From the NCBI GenBank assembly GCA_002439165.1, contig DJTE01000003.1, positions 62,001 to 126,000 on the forward strand: 64,000 bases of DNA, written 5' to 3'. The notes beneath the pieces were generated by a model. That model ran no database searches and had not been told where the DNA came from. It worked only from the letters and a program-made list of their open reading frames with translations. Of the stretch, positions 27,509 to 36,927 are shown piece by piece (within the stretch, counting starts at the first letter, position 1; each line of letters opens with the position of its first letter). Both the position numbers and the translations under genes were made by a program. The stretch comes from Chryseobacterium indologenes. GTDB lineage: Bacteria > Bacteroidota > Bacteroidia > Flavobacteriales > Weeksellaceae.

Positions 27509-28708
27509 ATGGACAAACTTTCAGATAGAGTAAAGCGACTGGGTTACTCGCAGACTTTCGTAATGTCAAACAAAGCAAGAGAAATGAAAGCCGCGGGCAT
27601 CGACGTGATCAGCCTTACTCTCGGCGAACCGGATTTCGATGTACCGGACAACATCAAACAGGCCGCTTTCGACGCTATTAATCAAAATTACAGCCACTAC
27701 TCTCCTGTACCCGGGTTTCTGGAACTTCGTGAAGCTGTTGCCTATAAACTGAAAAGAGATAACAATCTTGAATATAAACCTTCGCAGATCTGCGTTTCAA
27801 ACGGAGCCAAACAGGCCATACTAAATGTTCTGGCTGCTGTCATTAATGACGGGGACGAGGTTCTTCTTCCCGCTCCTTACTGGGTAAGCTATGATGAAAT
27901 GGTGAAAATGATGGGTGGAAACTCTGTCATGCTTCCCACTTCTTATGTAACCGATTTTAAAATCACAGCCGAACAGCTGGAAGAGACAATCACGGAAAAG
28001 ACGAAAGCCATTCTTTTCAGTTCACCGTGTAACCCTTCCGGAGGATATTATACATATGATGAACTGAAATCCTTAGCGAAGGTTATTGCCAAATTTCCTC
28101 ATGTGACCGTTATATCTGATGAGATCTATGAATTCATCAATTACGAAACCAAAACAACATCTATCGCACAGTTTCCTGAAATATATGAGCAGACAGCGGT
28201 GATCAACGGAATGTCTAAGGCTTATGCAATGACCGGATGGAGGATAGGATATTCCGCATGCCCGGAATGGCTGGCAAAAGCCTGTGAAAAAATCCAGGGA
28301 CAAATGACGAGCGGAGCCAATACAATGGCCCAGAGAGCTTCCATCACAGCTCTGAAAACCGACCCTTCGGAATACAGATACATGATTGATGCCTTTAAAA
28401 AAAGAAGAGATCTTGTGTACGAACTGATCAAAGAAATCCCCGGCTTCAAAGTAGTTCTTCCAAAGGCTGCATTTTACTACTTCCCGGACGTCTCCTACTA
28501 TATCGGGAAAACTTTAAACGGTACGGAGATCAAAGATGCAGACGATTTCGCGATGTTTCTCCTGGAGAATGCCCACGTAGGGTGCGTGGGAGGGGTTTCT
28601 TTCGGAAGCCCGGAATGTATAAGATTCTCCTATGCGGCTTCAGAAGATGATCTGAGAGAAGCCATGAAACGGATTAAAAACCTGCTGGAACCTTTCAGCG
28701 CAAAATAA
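27509..28708 (+). CDS. Class I PLP aminotransferase, aspartate type
   Basis: A 399-residue cytoplasmic enzyme of the fold-I aminotransferases. The PLP-binding lysine is K237 in NGMSKAYAMTGWRIGY, with LTLGEPDFDVP near the N-terminus and SSPCNPSGGYY and VISDEIYE in the usual order. The pattern fits aspartate aminotransferases of the Ib group, which transfer the amino group between aspartate and 2-oxoglutarate. The M16 peptidase follows 21 bases later, so the two may be co-transcribed. Confidence 0.88.
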   Translation: MDKLSDRVKRLGYSQTFVMSNKAREMKAAGIDVISLTLGEPDFDVPDNIKQAAFDAINQNYSHYSPVPGFLELREAVAYKLKRDNNLEYKPSQICVSNGAKQAILNVLAAVINDGDEVLLPAPYWVSYDEMVKMMGGNSVMLPTSYVTDFKITAEQLEETITEKTKAILFSSPCNPSGGYYTYDELKSLAKVIAKFPHVTVISDEIYEFINYETKTTSIAQFPEIYEQTAVINGMSKAYAMTGWRIGYSACPEWLAKACEKIQGQMTSGANTMAQRASITALKTDPSEYRYMIDAFKKRRDLVYELIKEIPGFKVVLPKAAFYYFPDVSYYIGKTLNGTEIKDADDFAMFLLENAHVGCVGGVSFGSPECIRFSYAASEDDLREAMKRIKNLLEPFSAK

Positions 28709-28729
28709 AACACATAATAACGCAACAAA

Positions 28730-31669
28730 ATGAATCTGTTAAAAAAACTAACAATTGCAACGAGTATTGCCGCCGCAAGTTTTGCCGGTTATGCTTACGG
28801 ACAGGATTTCCAATGGAAAGAAGCCACTTCTAACGGATACAAGTACAGGTATGTCACCAACGACCCTACTGCAGCAAGATATTATACGTTAAAAAACGGA
28901 CTGACGGTTATTTTAAGCCCAACCAACAAGGACCCCAGAATACAGACCTATATCGCCACCAAAGCGGGAAGCAAAACCGATCCGGCAGACCATACCGGGC
29001 TGGCACATTATCTTGAACATATGCTTTTCAAAGGAACTAATAAATTCGGTTCTAAAGACTGGGCAAAAGAAAAACCTTTATTAGACCAGATTGACGCTCT
29101 TTACGAAAAGTACAACCAGACCAGGGATGAGGCCAGGAGAAAAGAGATCTACAAAGAAATTGACAGGGTTTCCGGAGAGGCTGCAAAATTTGCAATCGCA
29201 AATGAATACGATAAAATGATGGCCGGTATGGGAGCTGACGGAACCAATGCTTTTACATCTTTTGAACAGACGGTGTACACAGAAGATCTACCTTCCAATG
29301 TTCTTGATAAATTCCTTGCTGTACAGTCCGAAAGATTCAGAGAACCTGTTTTGAGATTATTCCACACGGAGCTTGAAGCAGTATATGAAGAAAAGAACAG
29401 ATCTCTTGATGATGACGGAGATAAAGTTTTCGACACGATGTTTGCCAATCTTTTCCCGAACAACAATTACGGAAAGCAAACCACTATCGGAACAATTGAA
29501 CACCTGAAAAATCCTTCTCTGCATGCGATCAGAGAATATTACAACAATTATTATGTTCCCAACAACATGGGAATCATTATGTCGGGAGATTTTAATCCGG
29601 ATGAAGTGATTGTAAAGATCGACAAGGCATTCTCTTACATGAAGCCTAAAACAGTTCCTGAATATAAAGTCGGACAGGAAAAACCTATTACCGCTCCTAT
29701 TGTAAAAGAGGTTGTGGGACCGAATCCTGAAAATGTAATGCTTGGCTTCAGATTTCCGGGAGCTTCTACCAAAGATGCCAGAATGCTGAATCTTGTCGGC
29801 AATATGCTGACCAACGGACAGGCAGGACTGATTGACCTTGATCTGGTAAAAAAACAGAAATTACTGGGAGCCTACGCCGGATCTTATGCTTTAAAGGATT
29901 ATTCAGTTTTACTTTTACAGGGAAAGCCTACTGAAGGACAGTCTCTGGACGAAGTAAAGAACCTGCTTCTTCAGGAAATTGATAAATTGAGAAAGGGAGA
30001 TTTTTCTGATGACCTTATTCAGTCTATCGTGAACAACGAAAAGAAAGGTATCATTCAAAAGGATGAAAAATATTCATCAAGAGCCAGCATCCTGATGGAC
30101 GAATTCACTTCGGATATAGACCATAAAGCATCGTTGGAATATGTTGACGAAATTTCAAAGCTTACCAAAAAAGATATCATGGATTTTGCATCCAAGTATC
30201 TTCAGAACAACAACTACGTTGCCGTTTACAAGAGAAAAGGTGAAGATAAGAGTATTGTAAAGGTTGATAAGCCAACCATCACACCGGTTTCCGTTAACAG
30301 AGAAGATCAGTCTCCTTTCCTTAAAAAGATTGATGAGATGCCTGAAAATCCTATCGCTCCGGTATGGCTGGATTACGATAAAGACATTGCTAAAAATAAA
30401 TTAGCCGGTATAGATGTGCTTTCTGTAAAAAATACAGACAATGCCCTGTTCAGAATGTATTACCACTTTGATTCTGGAAAATGGAACAACAAGATCCTTC
30501 CATTGGCGGCAGAATACCTTCAGTATCTGGGAACTAAAGACAAATCTTCGGAAATCATCAGTAAAGAATTTTACAAACTTGCTTCAAGTTTCAATGTGAG
30601 TGCAGGGAACGAAGAAACTTACGTATCATTGGAAGGTTTGAATGAGAACTTCGATAAAACAATTGCTCTATTCGAGGATCTGATCAAAAACTGCCAGGCA
30701 GACCAGGCTGCTCTTGACGCTTATAAGACCAGGCTTAAGAAAGCCAGAGCCAACGCAAAACAGAATAAAGGGGTGATTATGTCAGGGCTGAGAAGTTATG
30801 CCCAGTATGGTCCACAGAATCCTTTCAACAATGTACTGAGCGATGCTGAACTTGATGCATTAAAAGCCGAAGACCTGATCAATGTACTTCACGACCTCTT
30901 CAATTTCAAGCATAAAGTACTGTATTACGGACCAAAATCCGGAAACGATGTGGTAGCAGCCCTCAAACCTATCCACAAACTTCCTGCAACCCTGAAAGAT
31001 CTTCCTAAGTCTAAAACTTTTGCCCAGATCCCAACTGACAGGAACAGGGTATTATTTGCTCATTATGATATGGTACAGGCTGAAGTTTTCTGGGTAAGAA
31101 ATGCTGATCAGTACAACCCTTCCATTACCCCTACCGTAAGTTTGTTCAACAGCTATTTCGGAGGCGGAATGGGATCCATTGTTTTCCAGACCATCAGAGA
31201 GTCAAAGGCATTGGCTTACTCCACATATTCTTATTTTGCCCTTCCGGGTAAGAAAACAGACAAGGATATGATTATGGCTTATGTAGGAACACAGGCAGAC
31301 AAATTCAATGAGTCTACAAGCGCCATGAATGAGCTCCTGACTACCCTTCCAAAATCTGAGCAGCTCTTCGAAACAGCGAAAAGCGGATTGAAAAAATCAA
31401 TCGCTTCCGAAAGAATCACTCAGGACGGAATCATCTTCTCTTACCTGAAATCTCAAAAACTTGGAAATAATTTTGATATGAGAAAGAACGTGTATGAACA
31501 GGCTCCAAAACTTTCTTTTGCTGACATCAACACTTTCCACGATAAAGAGATGAAAGGTAAGAACTACACTTACTGCCTGGTAGCTTCTCAGGATAAAGTG
31601 AATGAAGCCGATATGAAAAAACTCGGTGAAGTAAAAAAACTAAGTCTCAACGAAATATTCGGTTATTAA
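28730..31669 (+). CDS. M16 insulinase-like zinc peptidase
   Basis: A 979-residue exported peptidase (signal peptide to about YAYGQ25). The inverse zinc motif HxxEH is H93-E96-H97 in LAHYLEHMLFKG, with the third ligand expected in ELEAVYEEKNR. It has two M16 units in one chain: the N-terminal catalytic half and a second half with no HxxEH, which is normal for single-chain M16 enzymes. Probably a periplasmic protease of small peptides. It is followed by a terminator. Confidence 0.93.
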   Translation: MNLLKKLTIATSIAAASFAGYAYGQDFQWKEATSNGYKYRYVTNDPTAARYYTLKNGLTVILSPTNKDPRIQTYIATKAGSKTDPADHTGLAHYLEHMLFKGTNKFGSKDWAKEKPLLDQIDALYEKYNQTRDEARRKEIYKEIDRVSGEAAKFAIANEYDKMMAGMGADGTNAFTSFEQTVYTEDLPSNVLDKFLAVQSERFREPVLRLFHTELEAVYEEKNRSLDDDGDKVFDTMFANLFPNNNYGKQTTIGTIEHLKNPSLHAIREYYNNYYVPNNMGIIMSGDFNPDEVIVKIDKAFSYMKPKTVPEYKVGQEKPITAPIVKEVVGPNPENVMLGFRFPGASTKDARMLNLVGNMLTNGQAGLIDLDLVKKQKLLGAYAGSYALKDYSVLLLQGKPTEGQSLDEVKNLLLQEIDKLRKGDFSDDLIQSIVNNEKKGIIQKDEKYSSRASILMDEFTSDIDHKASLEYVDEISKLTKKDIMDFASKYLQNNNYVAVYKRKGEDKSIVKVDKPTITPVSVNREDQSPFLKKIDEMPENPIAPVWLDYDKDIAKNKLAGIDVLSVKNTDNALFRMYYHFDSGKWNNKILPLAAEYLQYLGTKDKSSEIISKEFYKLASSFNVSAGNEETYVSLEGLNENFDKTIALFEDLIKNCQADQAALDAYKTRLKKARANAKQNKGVIMSGLRSYAQYGPQNPFNNVLSDAELDALKAEDLINVLHDLFNFKHKVLYYGPKSGNDVVAALKPIHKLPATLKDLPKSKTFAQIPTDRNRVLFAHYDMVQAEVFWVRNADQYNPSITPTVSLFNSYFGGGMGSIVFQTIRESKALAYSTYSYFALPGKKTDKDMIMAYVGTQADKFNESTSAMNELLTTLPKSEQLFETAKSGLKKSIASERITQDGIIFSYLKSQKLGNNFDMRKNVYEQAPKLSFADINTFHDKEMKGKNYTYCLVASQDKVNEADMKKLGEVKKLSLNEIFGY

Positions 31670-31675
31670 TTATAG

Positions 31676-31706
31676 AAAAAAAGTCCTGAAATCAGGGCTT
31701 TTTTCA
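31676..31706 (+). terminator. Terminator of the M16 peptidase gene
   Basis: AAGTCCTGA and TCAGGGCTT form a 9-bp stem with one G-U pair, flanked by A and T runs. Confidence 0.7.
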
Positions 31707-31753
31707 TTTTTAACCTTCAAAAACAATTATAGATTTTATTTATCAGAATTGAT

Positions 31754-31784
31754 TTGATTGATAGATGAAATATTTATATATTTG
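31754..31784 (+). promoter_or_regulatory. Promoter of the peroxiredoxin gene
   Basis: TATATTTG at 31777-31784 matches the -7 consensus, with a TTG at 31754 about 20 bases upstream as the -33 element. The ATG is 33 bases further on. Confidence 0.55.
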
Positions 31785-31816
31785 CAACAGAAATTTAAAT
31801 ATAAAAACAGAAAATT

Positions 31817-32449
31817 ATGTCTTTAGTAGGAAAAAAATTCCCAAATGTAACAATCGATGCAATGTCTGAAATGGGTGACGATCTTAGAATCAACATCCTT
31901 GAAGAAGCTACTTCCAATCAGCAGAAAGTTCTATTATTCTGGTACCCTAAAGATTTCACTTTCGTATGTCCTACTGAGCTTCACGCTTTCCAGGAGGCTT
32001 TAGGTGAATTCGAAAAAAGAAACACTAAAGTAATCGGTGCTTCTTGCGATACGAACGAAGTTCACTTTGCATGGCTGAACACTCCAAAAGACAACGGAGG
32101 TATTGAAGGAGTAACTTACCCGCTTTTAGCTGATACTCACAGACAACTGGCCAACATCCTCGGAATCGTAGATCAGGATTTCGAATACAATGAAGACGGA
32201 GAAGAAACCTTCACAGGTTCTAACGTAACGTACAGAGCAACTTATCTGATTGACGAAACAGGAAAAATCTTCCACGAGGCTGTAAACGATATGCCGTTAG
32301 GAAGAAACGTAAAGGAATTTTTAAGACTGATCGATGCTTACACGCACGTTCAGAAGCACGGTGAAGTTTGCCCTGCCAACTGGGAAGAAGGAAAAGATGC
32401 AATGAAAGCAGACAGAACTTCTACTGCAGAATACTTAGCAAAAAATTAA
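31817..32449 (+). CDS. Peroxiredoxin, 2-Cys AhpC type
   Basis: A 210-residue cytoplasmic peroxidase reducing hydrogen peroxide and organic peroxides. The peroxidatic cysteine is C51 in FTFVCPTELHAF, and the resolving cysteine C185 in EVCPANWEEG, the AhpC/Prx1 arrangement. It has its own promoter. A thioredoxin-like gene follows after a long inverted repeat, and may be the electron donor. Confidence 0.93.
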   Translation: MSLVGKKFPNVTIDAMSEMGDDLRINILEEATSNQQKVLLFWYPKDFTFVCPTELHAFQEALGEFEKRNTKVIGASCDTNEVHFAWLNTPKDNGGIEGVTYPLLADTHRQLANILGIVDQDFEYNEDGEETFTGSNVTYRATYLIDETGKIFHEAVNDMPLGRNVKEFLRLIDAYTHVQKHGEVCPANWEEGKDAMKADRTSTAEYLAKN

Positions 32450-32466
32450 TATCTTAATTTTAATAT

Positions 32467-32549
32467 AACAATGTAACAATCTAACAGTATAACAATTTTA
32501 AAAGTTTTTGAATTGTTAGATTGGTCAATTTTTAGATTGTTACATTGTT
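32467..32549. repeat. Large inverted repeat between peroxiredoxin and thioredoxin
   Basis: AACAATGTAACAATCTAA at 32467-32484 is an exact inverted copy of 32532-32549. The inner bases extend the pairing in parts (CTAACA...AACAATT with AATTGTTAG). The transcript could fold into a hairpin of about 80 bases just before the thioredoxin ATG. Confidence 0.75.
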
Positions 32550-32569
32550 TATTTTTTAAAAATAAACTT

Positions 32570-32878
32570 ATGTACACAGAATTAACCGAAGATACATTAC
32601 AGAATATTGTAAACGATAACGAAAAAGTAGTTGTTCAGTATGGTGCCACATGGTGCGGAAACTGCAGAATTATGAAGCCGAAATTCAAAAAATTAGCCTC
32701 AGAAAACGAAGCAATTCCTTTTTTATACGTAGATGCAGAAAAACTTCCTGAAAGCAGAAAGCTGGCTAAAGTAGACAATCTTCCGACTTTTGCCATCTTC
32801 AAAAATGGTGAACTGGTTAACCAGGTACAATCTAACCAGGCAGAAAGTTTAATTAATCTTTTTAACGAATTATCATAA
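32570..32878 (+). CDS. Thioredoxin-family protein
   Basis: A 102-residue cytoplasmic protein starting at the ATG at 32570 (MYTELTEDTL). An upstream in-frame start at 32513 lies inside the inverted repeat and is rejected. The redox motif is WCGNC (C29 and C32), with DNLPTFAIFKNGE holding the cis-proline. The CGNC sequence differs from the CGPC of standard thioredoxin. It overlaps the next gene in a TAATG junction. Confidence 0.9.
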   Translation: MYTELTEDTLQNIVNDNEKVVVQYGATWCGNCRIMKPKFKKLASENEAIPFLYVDAEKLPESRKLAKVDNLPTFAIFKNGELVNQVQSNQAESLINLFNELS

Positions 32879-33126
32879 TGAAGTTACCCATAATAAGACA
32901 GTTTTATCAGAACCAGACTCCGGAAAACCTTGAAAAAACACTGGAAGTTCTGGAAAGCTTCTGCGAATTCAGGGGAACCAGCGAAGAAGACCTTAATGTA
33001 GCAGGAGAATTAATTACCAATATCTGCGGTGCTCTGGAAGTACACGCTAACGTACAGAACGGAATGAGCGAAAAAGATGCTTTAAATTCTTTTGCCCAAA
33101 AGGTGCTTGGCTCAATCGACAAATAA
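32878..33126 (+). CDS. DUF6952-like small protein
   Basis: An 82-residue soluble protein of mixed helices with no signal peptide (MKLPIIRQFYQNQTPENLEK). I recognise it as the DUF6952-type protein found after thioredoxin genes in flavobacteria, but no function is known. The TAATG overlap with the thioredoxin gene implies coupled translation and suggests a role linked to it. Confidence 0.75.
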   Translation: MKLPIIRQFYQNQTPENLEKTLEVLESFCEFRGTSEEDLNVAGELITNICGALEVHANVQNGMSEKDALNSFAQKVLGSIDK

Positions 33127-33202
33127 ATTCTGATTATTACCCGGTTTAATAATTAGAATATTACATAAAACACAACTTCTGAAAAACCCAATTGTTCCAA
33201 TA

Positions 33203-33235
33203 AAATCCCGATGAATTGCCATCAGGATTTTTTGG
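33203..33235 (+). terminator. Terminator after the thioredoxin unit
   Basis: AAATCCCGATG and CATCAGGATTT form a stem with one C-A mismatch around a 5-6-base loop, followed by a T run. Confidence 0.55.
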
Positions 33236-33295
33236 GTTCCTGAAGACAAGGATTGTAAATTCTTCACAAACAGCATAATCCAATCATTTAAATAC

Positions 33296-34440
33296 ATTCA
33301 ATCAACAGAGTTGATTCCATATTTTATTTCCTTTAACTTTGAATCGAAAAAAACAGCTCGTTGATTTGGCAGATTGAGCAGATTTTTGTTGGATTTACGC
33401 AATGGAGCAAGGTCTTTTTACCATCATAACGCTTTTAAGGCGCAAGAAAATCCAAGATTTTCAGCAAGGTTTTTAAAACTGCAACCGATTGTTTTAAGAT
33501 TAAAAACAGCCGAAGGCTAATCCTCCACTTCTTCGAATCAACGGAGTTGGTTCTACACTTTGCTCCCTTTAAATATGCATTGCCTAAAAGCAAAAGCTTT
33601 GCGTCAAAAAAAATAGCTCGCAGATCACGCTGATTGAGCAGATTTTTGTTGGATTTACGCAATGGAACAAGGTTTTTTTTATCATTATGCTGCTTTTAAG
33701 GCGCAAGAAAACCCAAGATTTTCAGCAAGTTTTTTAGAACTGCAACAGATTATTTTAAGATTAAAAACAGCCGAAGGCTAATCCTCCGCTTCTTCGAATC
33801 AACGGAGTTGATTCTACACTTTGCTCCCTTTAAATCTGCATTGCCTAAAAGCAAAAGCTTTGCGTCAAAAAAAATAGCTCGCAGATCAGGCTGATTGAGC
33901 AGATTTTTGTTGGATTTACGCAATGGTGCAAGGTTTTTTTATCATTATGCTGCTTTTAAGGCGCAAGAAAATCCAAGATTTTCTGCAAGGTTTTTAGAAC
34001 TGCAACCGATTATTTTAAGATTAAAAACAGCCGAAGGCTAATCCTCTGCTTCATCGAATCAACGGAGTTGGTTCTACACTTTGCTCCCTTTAAATCTGCA
34101 TTGCCTAAAAGCAAAAGCTTTGCGTCGAAAAAATAGCTCGCAGATCAGGCTGATTGAGCAGATTTTTGTTGGATTTACGCAATGGAGCAAGGATTTTTTT
34201 ATCATTATGCTGCTTTTAAGGCGCAAGAAAATCCAAGATTTTCAGTAAGATTTTAGAACTGCAACCAATTATTTTAAGATTAAAAACAGCCGAAGGCTAA
34301 TCCTCTGCTTCATCGGATCAACAGAGTGGATTCCTCACTTTGCTCCCTTTAAATCTGCATTGCCTAAAAGCAAAAGCTTTGCGTCGAAAAAATAGCTCGC
34401 AGATCAGGCTGATTGAGCAGATTTTCTTAGACACAAAATG
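33296..34440 (+). repeat. Tandem array of about 260-bp repeats
   Basis: The anchor GGATTTACGCAATGG recurs at 33391, 33651, 33912 and 34171, a period of 259-261 bases. A fifth unit is cut short at about 34425, and the first unit is partial. Each unit holds the hairpins AGCC-GAA-GGCT and, in the best copy, GAATCAAC-GGA-GTTGATTC, plus AAGCAAAAGCTT. Unit differences are small point changes. There is no coding frame. It is the same family as 6.2-6.85 kb in opposite orientation. It is too long-period and spacer-less to be a CRISPR array. Confidence 0.9.
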
Positions 34441-34542
34441 AAAAGCTTATACTGATCAATTGACAAGATTACATATATTTAGAAAAATAAACCAGACAGC
34501 CATCATCAACATATCAGTAAAAAATCCGTTCATCCGCGGCAA

Positions 34543-34573
34543 TAAAAAAATCCCGATGAAAATCATCAGGATT
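34543..34573 (-). terminator. Terminator of the BAX-inhibitor gene
   Basis: On the minus strand AATCCTGATG and CATCGGGATT pair with one G-U, followed by a run of seven T. Confidence 0.6.
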
Positions 34574-34624
34574 ACAGTATTCGTATGAAATAAATGAGAT
34601 CTTTCGGCTCATTATTGATTCAAA

Positions 34625-35311
34625 TTAACTTCTTCTGCTCATTAAAATTCTCAGAATATACCAGAATAAAAGCATGATAGAGGCAAACAGCTGTAAAGCA
34701 GCTCCTACATACTGCCCTGTGGTATAAGTATTCTTAAGCTTGCTTGTTTCGTACAGGATACTTGCGGAAGCCAGAAGCACCATTCCTACGGAGAACCAAA
34801 GCCCAAGATTGAACCCGAAAACAGCTCCGGCCACAATCAGTCCGATGGCAATAAACCCACCGATCACAATTATATTTCTCAAAAAAGAAAAATCTTTGTT
34901 TGACATAAAAGCAACCAGTGAAAGCCCTGCAAACATTGAAATCGTAAGCATCGCTGCCTGAAAGATCACATTCACACCAGCTGAATTAACGGCAATATAG
35001 ATCAAAGGTAAAAAGATCACCGCCTCAAGCAGGATATAAAACCCAAGACCTAAATATTGTGTAGACCTGCTCTGCGACAGAGACCACTTATTAGCCAGAA
35101 TGGAGGCCAGCCAGAACACCCCGATAATCAGTAACCAGGTATATTTCTGTCCGAACATCATGGCAATCAGTTCTACCGGAACGGTTTTTAATAAAATGGT
35201 TTCAACCCCTATAAAAGCAAGGACTGATAAAGCAACGTGTAAATACGTTTTCCTGTAAAAGTCCGCTTTTTCCACTTCCGAGGAATGCGCAACTAAAGAA
35301 TCTGTCATCAT
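34625..35311 (-). CDS. BAX inhibitor-1/YccA family membrane protein
   Basis: A 228-residue inner-membrane protein with seven hydrophobic segments, ending in LLFWYILRILMSRRS. The segments FGFNLGLWFSVGMVLLASASILYET and TGQYVGAALQLFASIML match the BI-1/YccA family, whose members form pH-sensitive calcium-leak-like channels or regulate membrane proteases. No soluble domain. It is the second gene, 32 bases after a small exported protein gene. The start is one of two adjacent ATG codons. Confidence 0.9.
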   Translation of the reverse strand: MMTDSLVAHSSEVEKADFYRKTYLHVALSVLAFIGVETILLKTVPVELIAMMFGQKYTWLLIIGVFWLASILANKWSLSQSRSTQYLGLGFYILLEAVIFLPLIYIAVNSAGVNVIFQAAMLTISMFAGLSLVAFMSNKDFSFLRNIIVIGGFIAIGLIVAGAVFGFNLGLWFSVGMVLLASASILYETSKLKNTYTTGQYVGAALQLFASIMLLFWYILRILMSRRS

Positions 35312-35343
35312 AGTTAAAATTTTTTATGTATCGAAAATAAAAA

Positions 35344-35784
35344 TTACTTGTTATTCACAGGCATTACTCCGAGAATCTTTCCATCCTCTTCAAATACAGC
35401 GCTTACAGCCTCTTTGTTGGAAGAATCGCCAGCATATCTGTATTTAAGATTCGGATATCCTTCACCGTCTGCGGTCACATGATATCCGGCTTTCAGAAGT
35501 TCCAGTTTTTTACTGTAATCAATACCTTCCCTTACTTTTTTAAGGACATCATCAGTAACGATATTCTTTACTTTATCGGAAAGCAAGGCATCAATAGCAG
35601 TACGGTCTGATACTTTTACCGCTGCAAGAAATTTCACAAGGTTTTCGTTATACATTTTAGCCTTGTCCTTACTCAGCTCAGTTGGTATTTCTTTTTTCGG
35701 GCGCTCAACCGTTATATTTGTTACTTTCTGGGCAAACATGAAGGGAGCAGCAGCCAGTGCAAATCCTAAAAATAATTTTTTCAT
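35344..35784 (-). CDS. Small exported protein of unknown function
   Basis: A 146-residue exported protein (signal peptide to about MFAQ19). The mature part is lysine-rich and helical in its first half (KDKAKMYNENLVKFLAAVKVSDRTAIDALLSDKV), then beta-rich (YPNLKYRYAGDSSNKEAVSAVFEEDGKILGVMPV). The layout resembles DUF3887-like domains but the match is not secure. It has the BAX-inhibitor gene downstream, and may share its transcript. Confidence 0.65.
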   Translation of the reverse strand: MKKLFLGFALAAAPFMFAQKVTNITVERPKKEIPTELSKDKAKMYNENLVKFLAAVKVSDRTAIDALLSDKVKNIVTDDVLKKVREGIDYSKKLELLKAGYHVTADGEGYPNLKYRYAGDSSNKEAVSAVFEEDGKILGVMPVNNK

Positions 35785-35833
35785 AAGTTTTATTTTGTTA
35801 TTGGATGAAATAAGTGAGTTAAGATACGAAAAA

Positions 35834-36868
35834 TCATACCACTTCCAAAAATTTCATGGTATCTACATTATCAGCGTAAGTATCAAGAGCCGGATGCTGT
35901 GCTTCTCCAAACGGAACAGCTTCCAATCCTACATCTTTCTTAGCCACTACACACTGAATATTTTCTTCGTTTTCAGCGATAAATTCCTGAACATCATCCA
36001 AAGAAGTGTATCTGCTGAAATTAATCACAGAAAGCGGACTGAAAAGTTTATCATCTTCCTTCAGCATCACAAAATTATTATCCCAGAACTGCTCCTGATT
36101 CAGAAGATACACTGCTCTGTTATAATCATAATTATTAGCGTATTTATTATGATGGATAATATCCTGAAAGCCCAGAAAATTCTCAAACAGTCTGTCGATC
36201 ACAAAATCCTGCGGAATAAAGATACGGGTTACATTCCTGCATCCCAGACCGAAATAGCGGAAAATATCCTCAGCAAGAAGCTGCAGTTCCCCATCGGTTT
36301 CATCACCTTTCAATACCGCAACAGAAGTCCTGTTTTTGCGGATAATACTGGGATGGTCTTTAAAATAATATTCAAGATATCTGGCAGTATTATTACTTCC
36401 CGTTGCAATAACCGCATCAAAACCTTCCAGTCTCTCCACCAGTTCAAACGGAATTTGCCCTTCTGAAAACTCATTCCATTTTTTCAGCAGGAACGGAATC
36501 ATATATTTATCTTTTGAAGACAGTTTAATCAGCGGAATATGCCCGCTCAAAACCACAGAGATTACATCATGAAACCCTACCAGCGGAATATTTCCGGCTA
36601 AAATAAGTCCGACTCTGCGGGCAGTCTTTGAAACAGAATAATTCTTAAGCCATGCGCTGATATTTTCTTCCGTCAGCAGCTCTGTCCATTGTTTCAGGGC
36701 AAATTTCTGATTATCAACAGTAAACCACGGATTTTCAATTTCTGATTTTCTCAGCAATAATTCAAATTCTGAATCATTTTCATTCTCATCAGCCTGATCC
36801 TTTATCAGAAACGCTTTTATATAGTCACTTAACTTAATAAGTCCTAAAACTTGATTTTCGGTATTCAT
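35834..36868 (-). CDS. Acyl-CoA reductase, LuxC-like
   Basis: A 344-residue cytoplasmic protein of the aldehyde-dehydrogenase fold. The presumed catalytic cysteine is C210 in YFGLGCRNVTR, with GLILAGNIPLVGFHD and AVIATGSNNTARYLEYYF as the LuxC-type cofactor and acyl-CoA segments. The family reduces acyl-CoA to fatty aldehyde. No luciferase genes are present; flavobacteria carry this gene next to a 4Fe-4S ferredoxin, as here, divergently. The ferredoxin might supply electrons, which is an inference. Confidence 0.85.
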   Translation of the reverse strand: MNTENQVLGLIKLSDYIKAFLIKDQADENENDSEFELLLRKSEIENPWFTVDNQKFALKQWTELLTEENISAWLKNYSVSKTARRVGLILAGNIPLVGFHDVISVVLSGHIPLIKLSSKDKYMIPFLLKKWNEFSEGQIPFELVERLEGFDAVIATGSNNTARYLEYYFKDHPSIIRKNRTSVAVLKGDETDGELQLLAEDIFRYFGLGCRNVTRIFIPQDFVIDRLFENFLGFQDIIHHNKYANNYDYNRAVYLLNQEQFWDNNFVMLKEDDKLFSPLSVINFSRYTSLDDVQEFIAENEENIQCVVAKKDVGLEAVPFGEAQHPALDTYADNVDTMKFLEVV

Positions 36869-36896
36869 AATTACTTTACAATTGGGGAATATTTTG

Positions 36897-36904
36897 TAAT
36901 TTTG
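36897..36904 (+). promoter_or_regulatory. Promoter -7 element of the ferredoxin gene
   Basis: TAATTTTG fits TAnnTTTG, 23 bases before the ferredoxin ATG. Confidence 0.5.
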
Positions 36905-36927
36905 TGCAAATTTAAAAAAAATTAGCG

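Noticed and set aside
33435..33662. Open frame inside the 260-bp array on the minus strand
   Set aside because: It is made of repeat sequence only and is not open in the other units.
33296..34440. CRISPR array
   Set aside because: The period is about 260 bases with no short repeat/unique spacer pattern, and units are nearly the same throughout. No cas gene is near.
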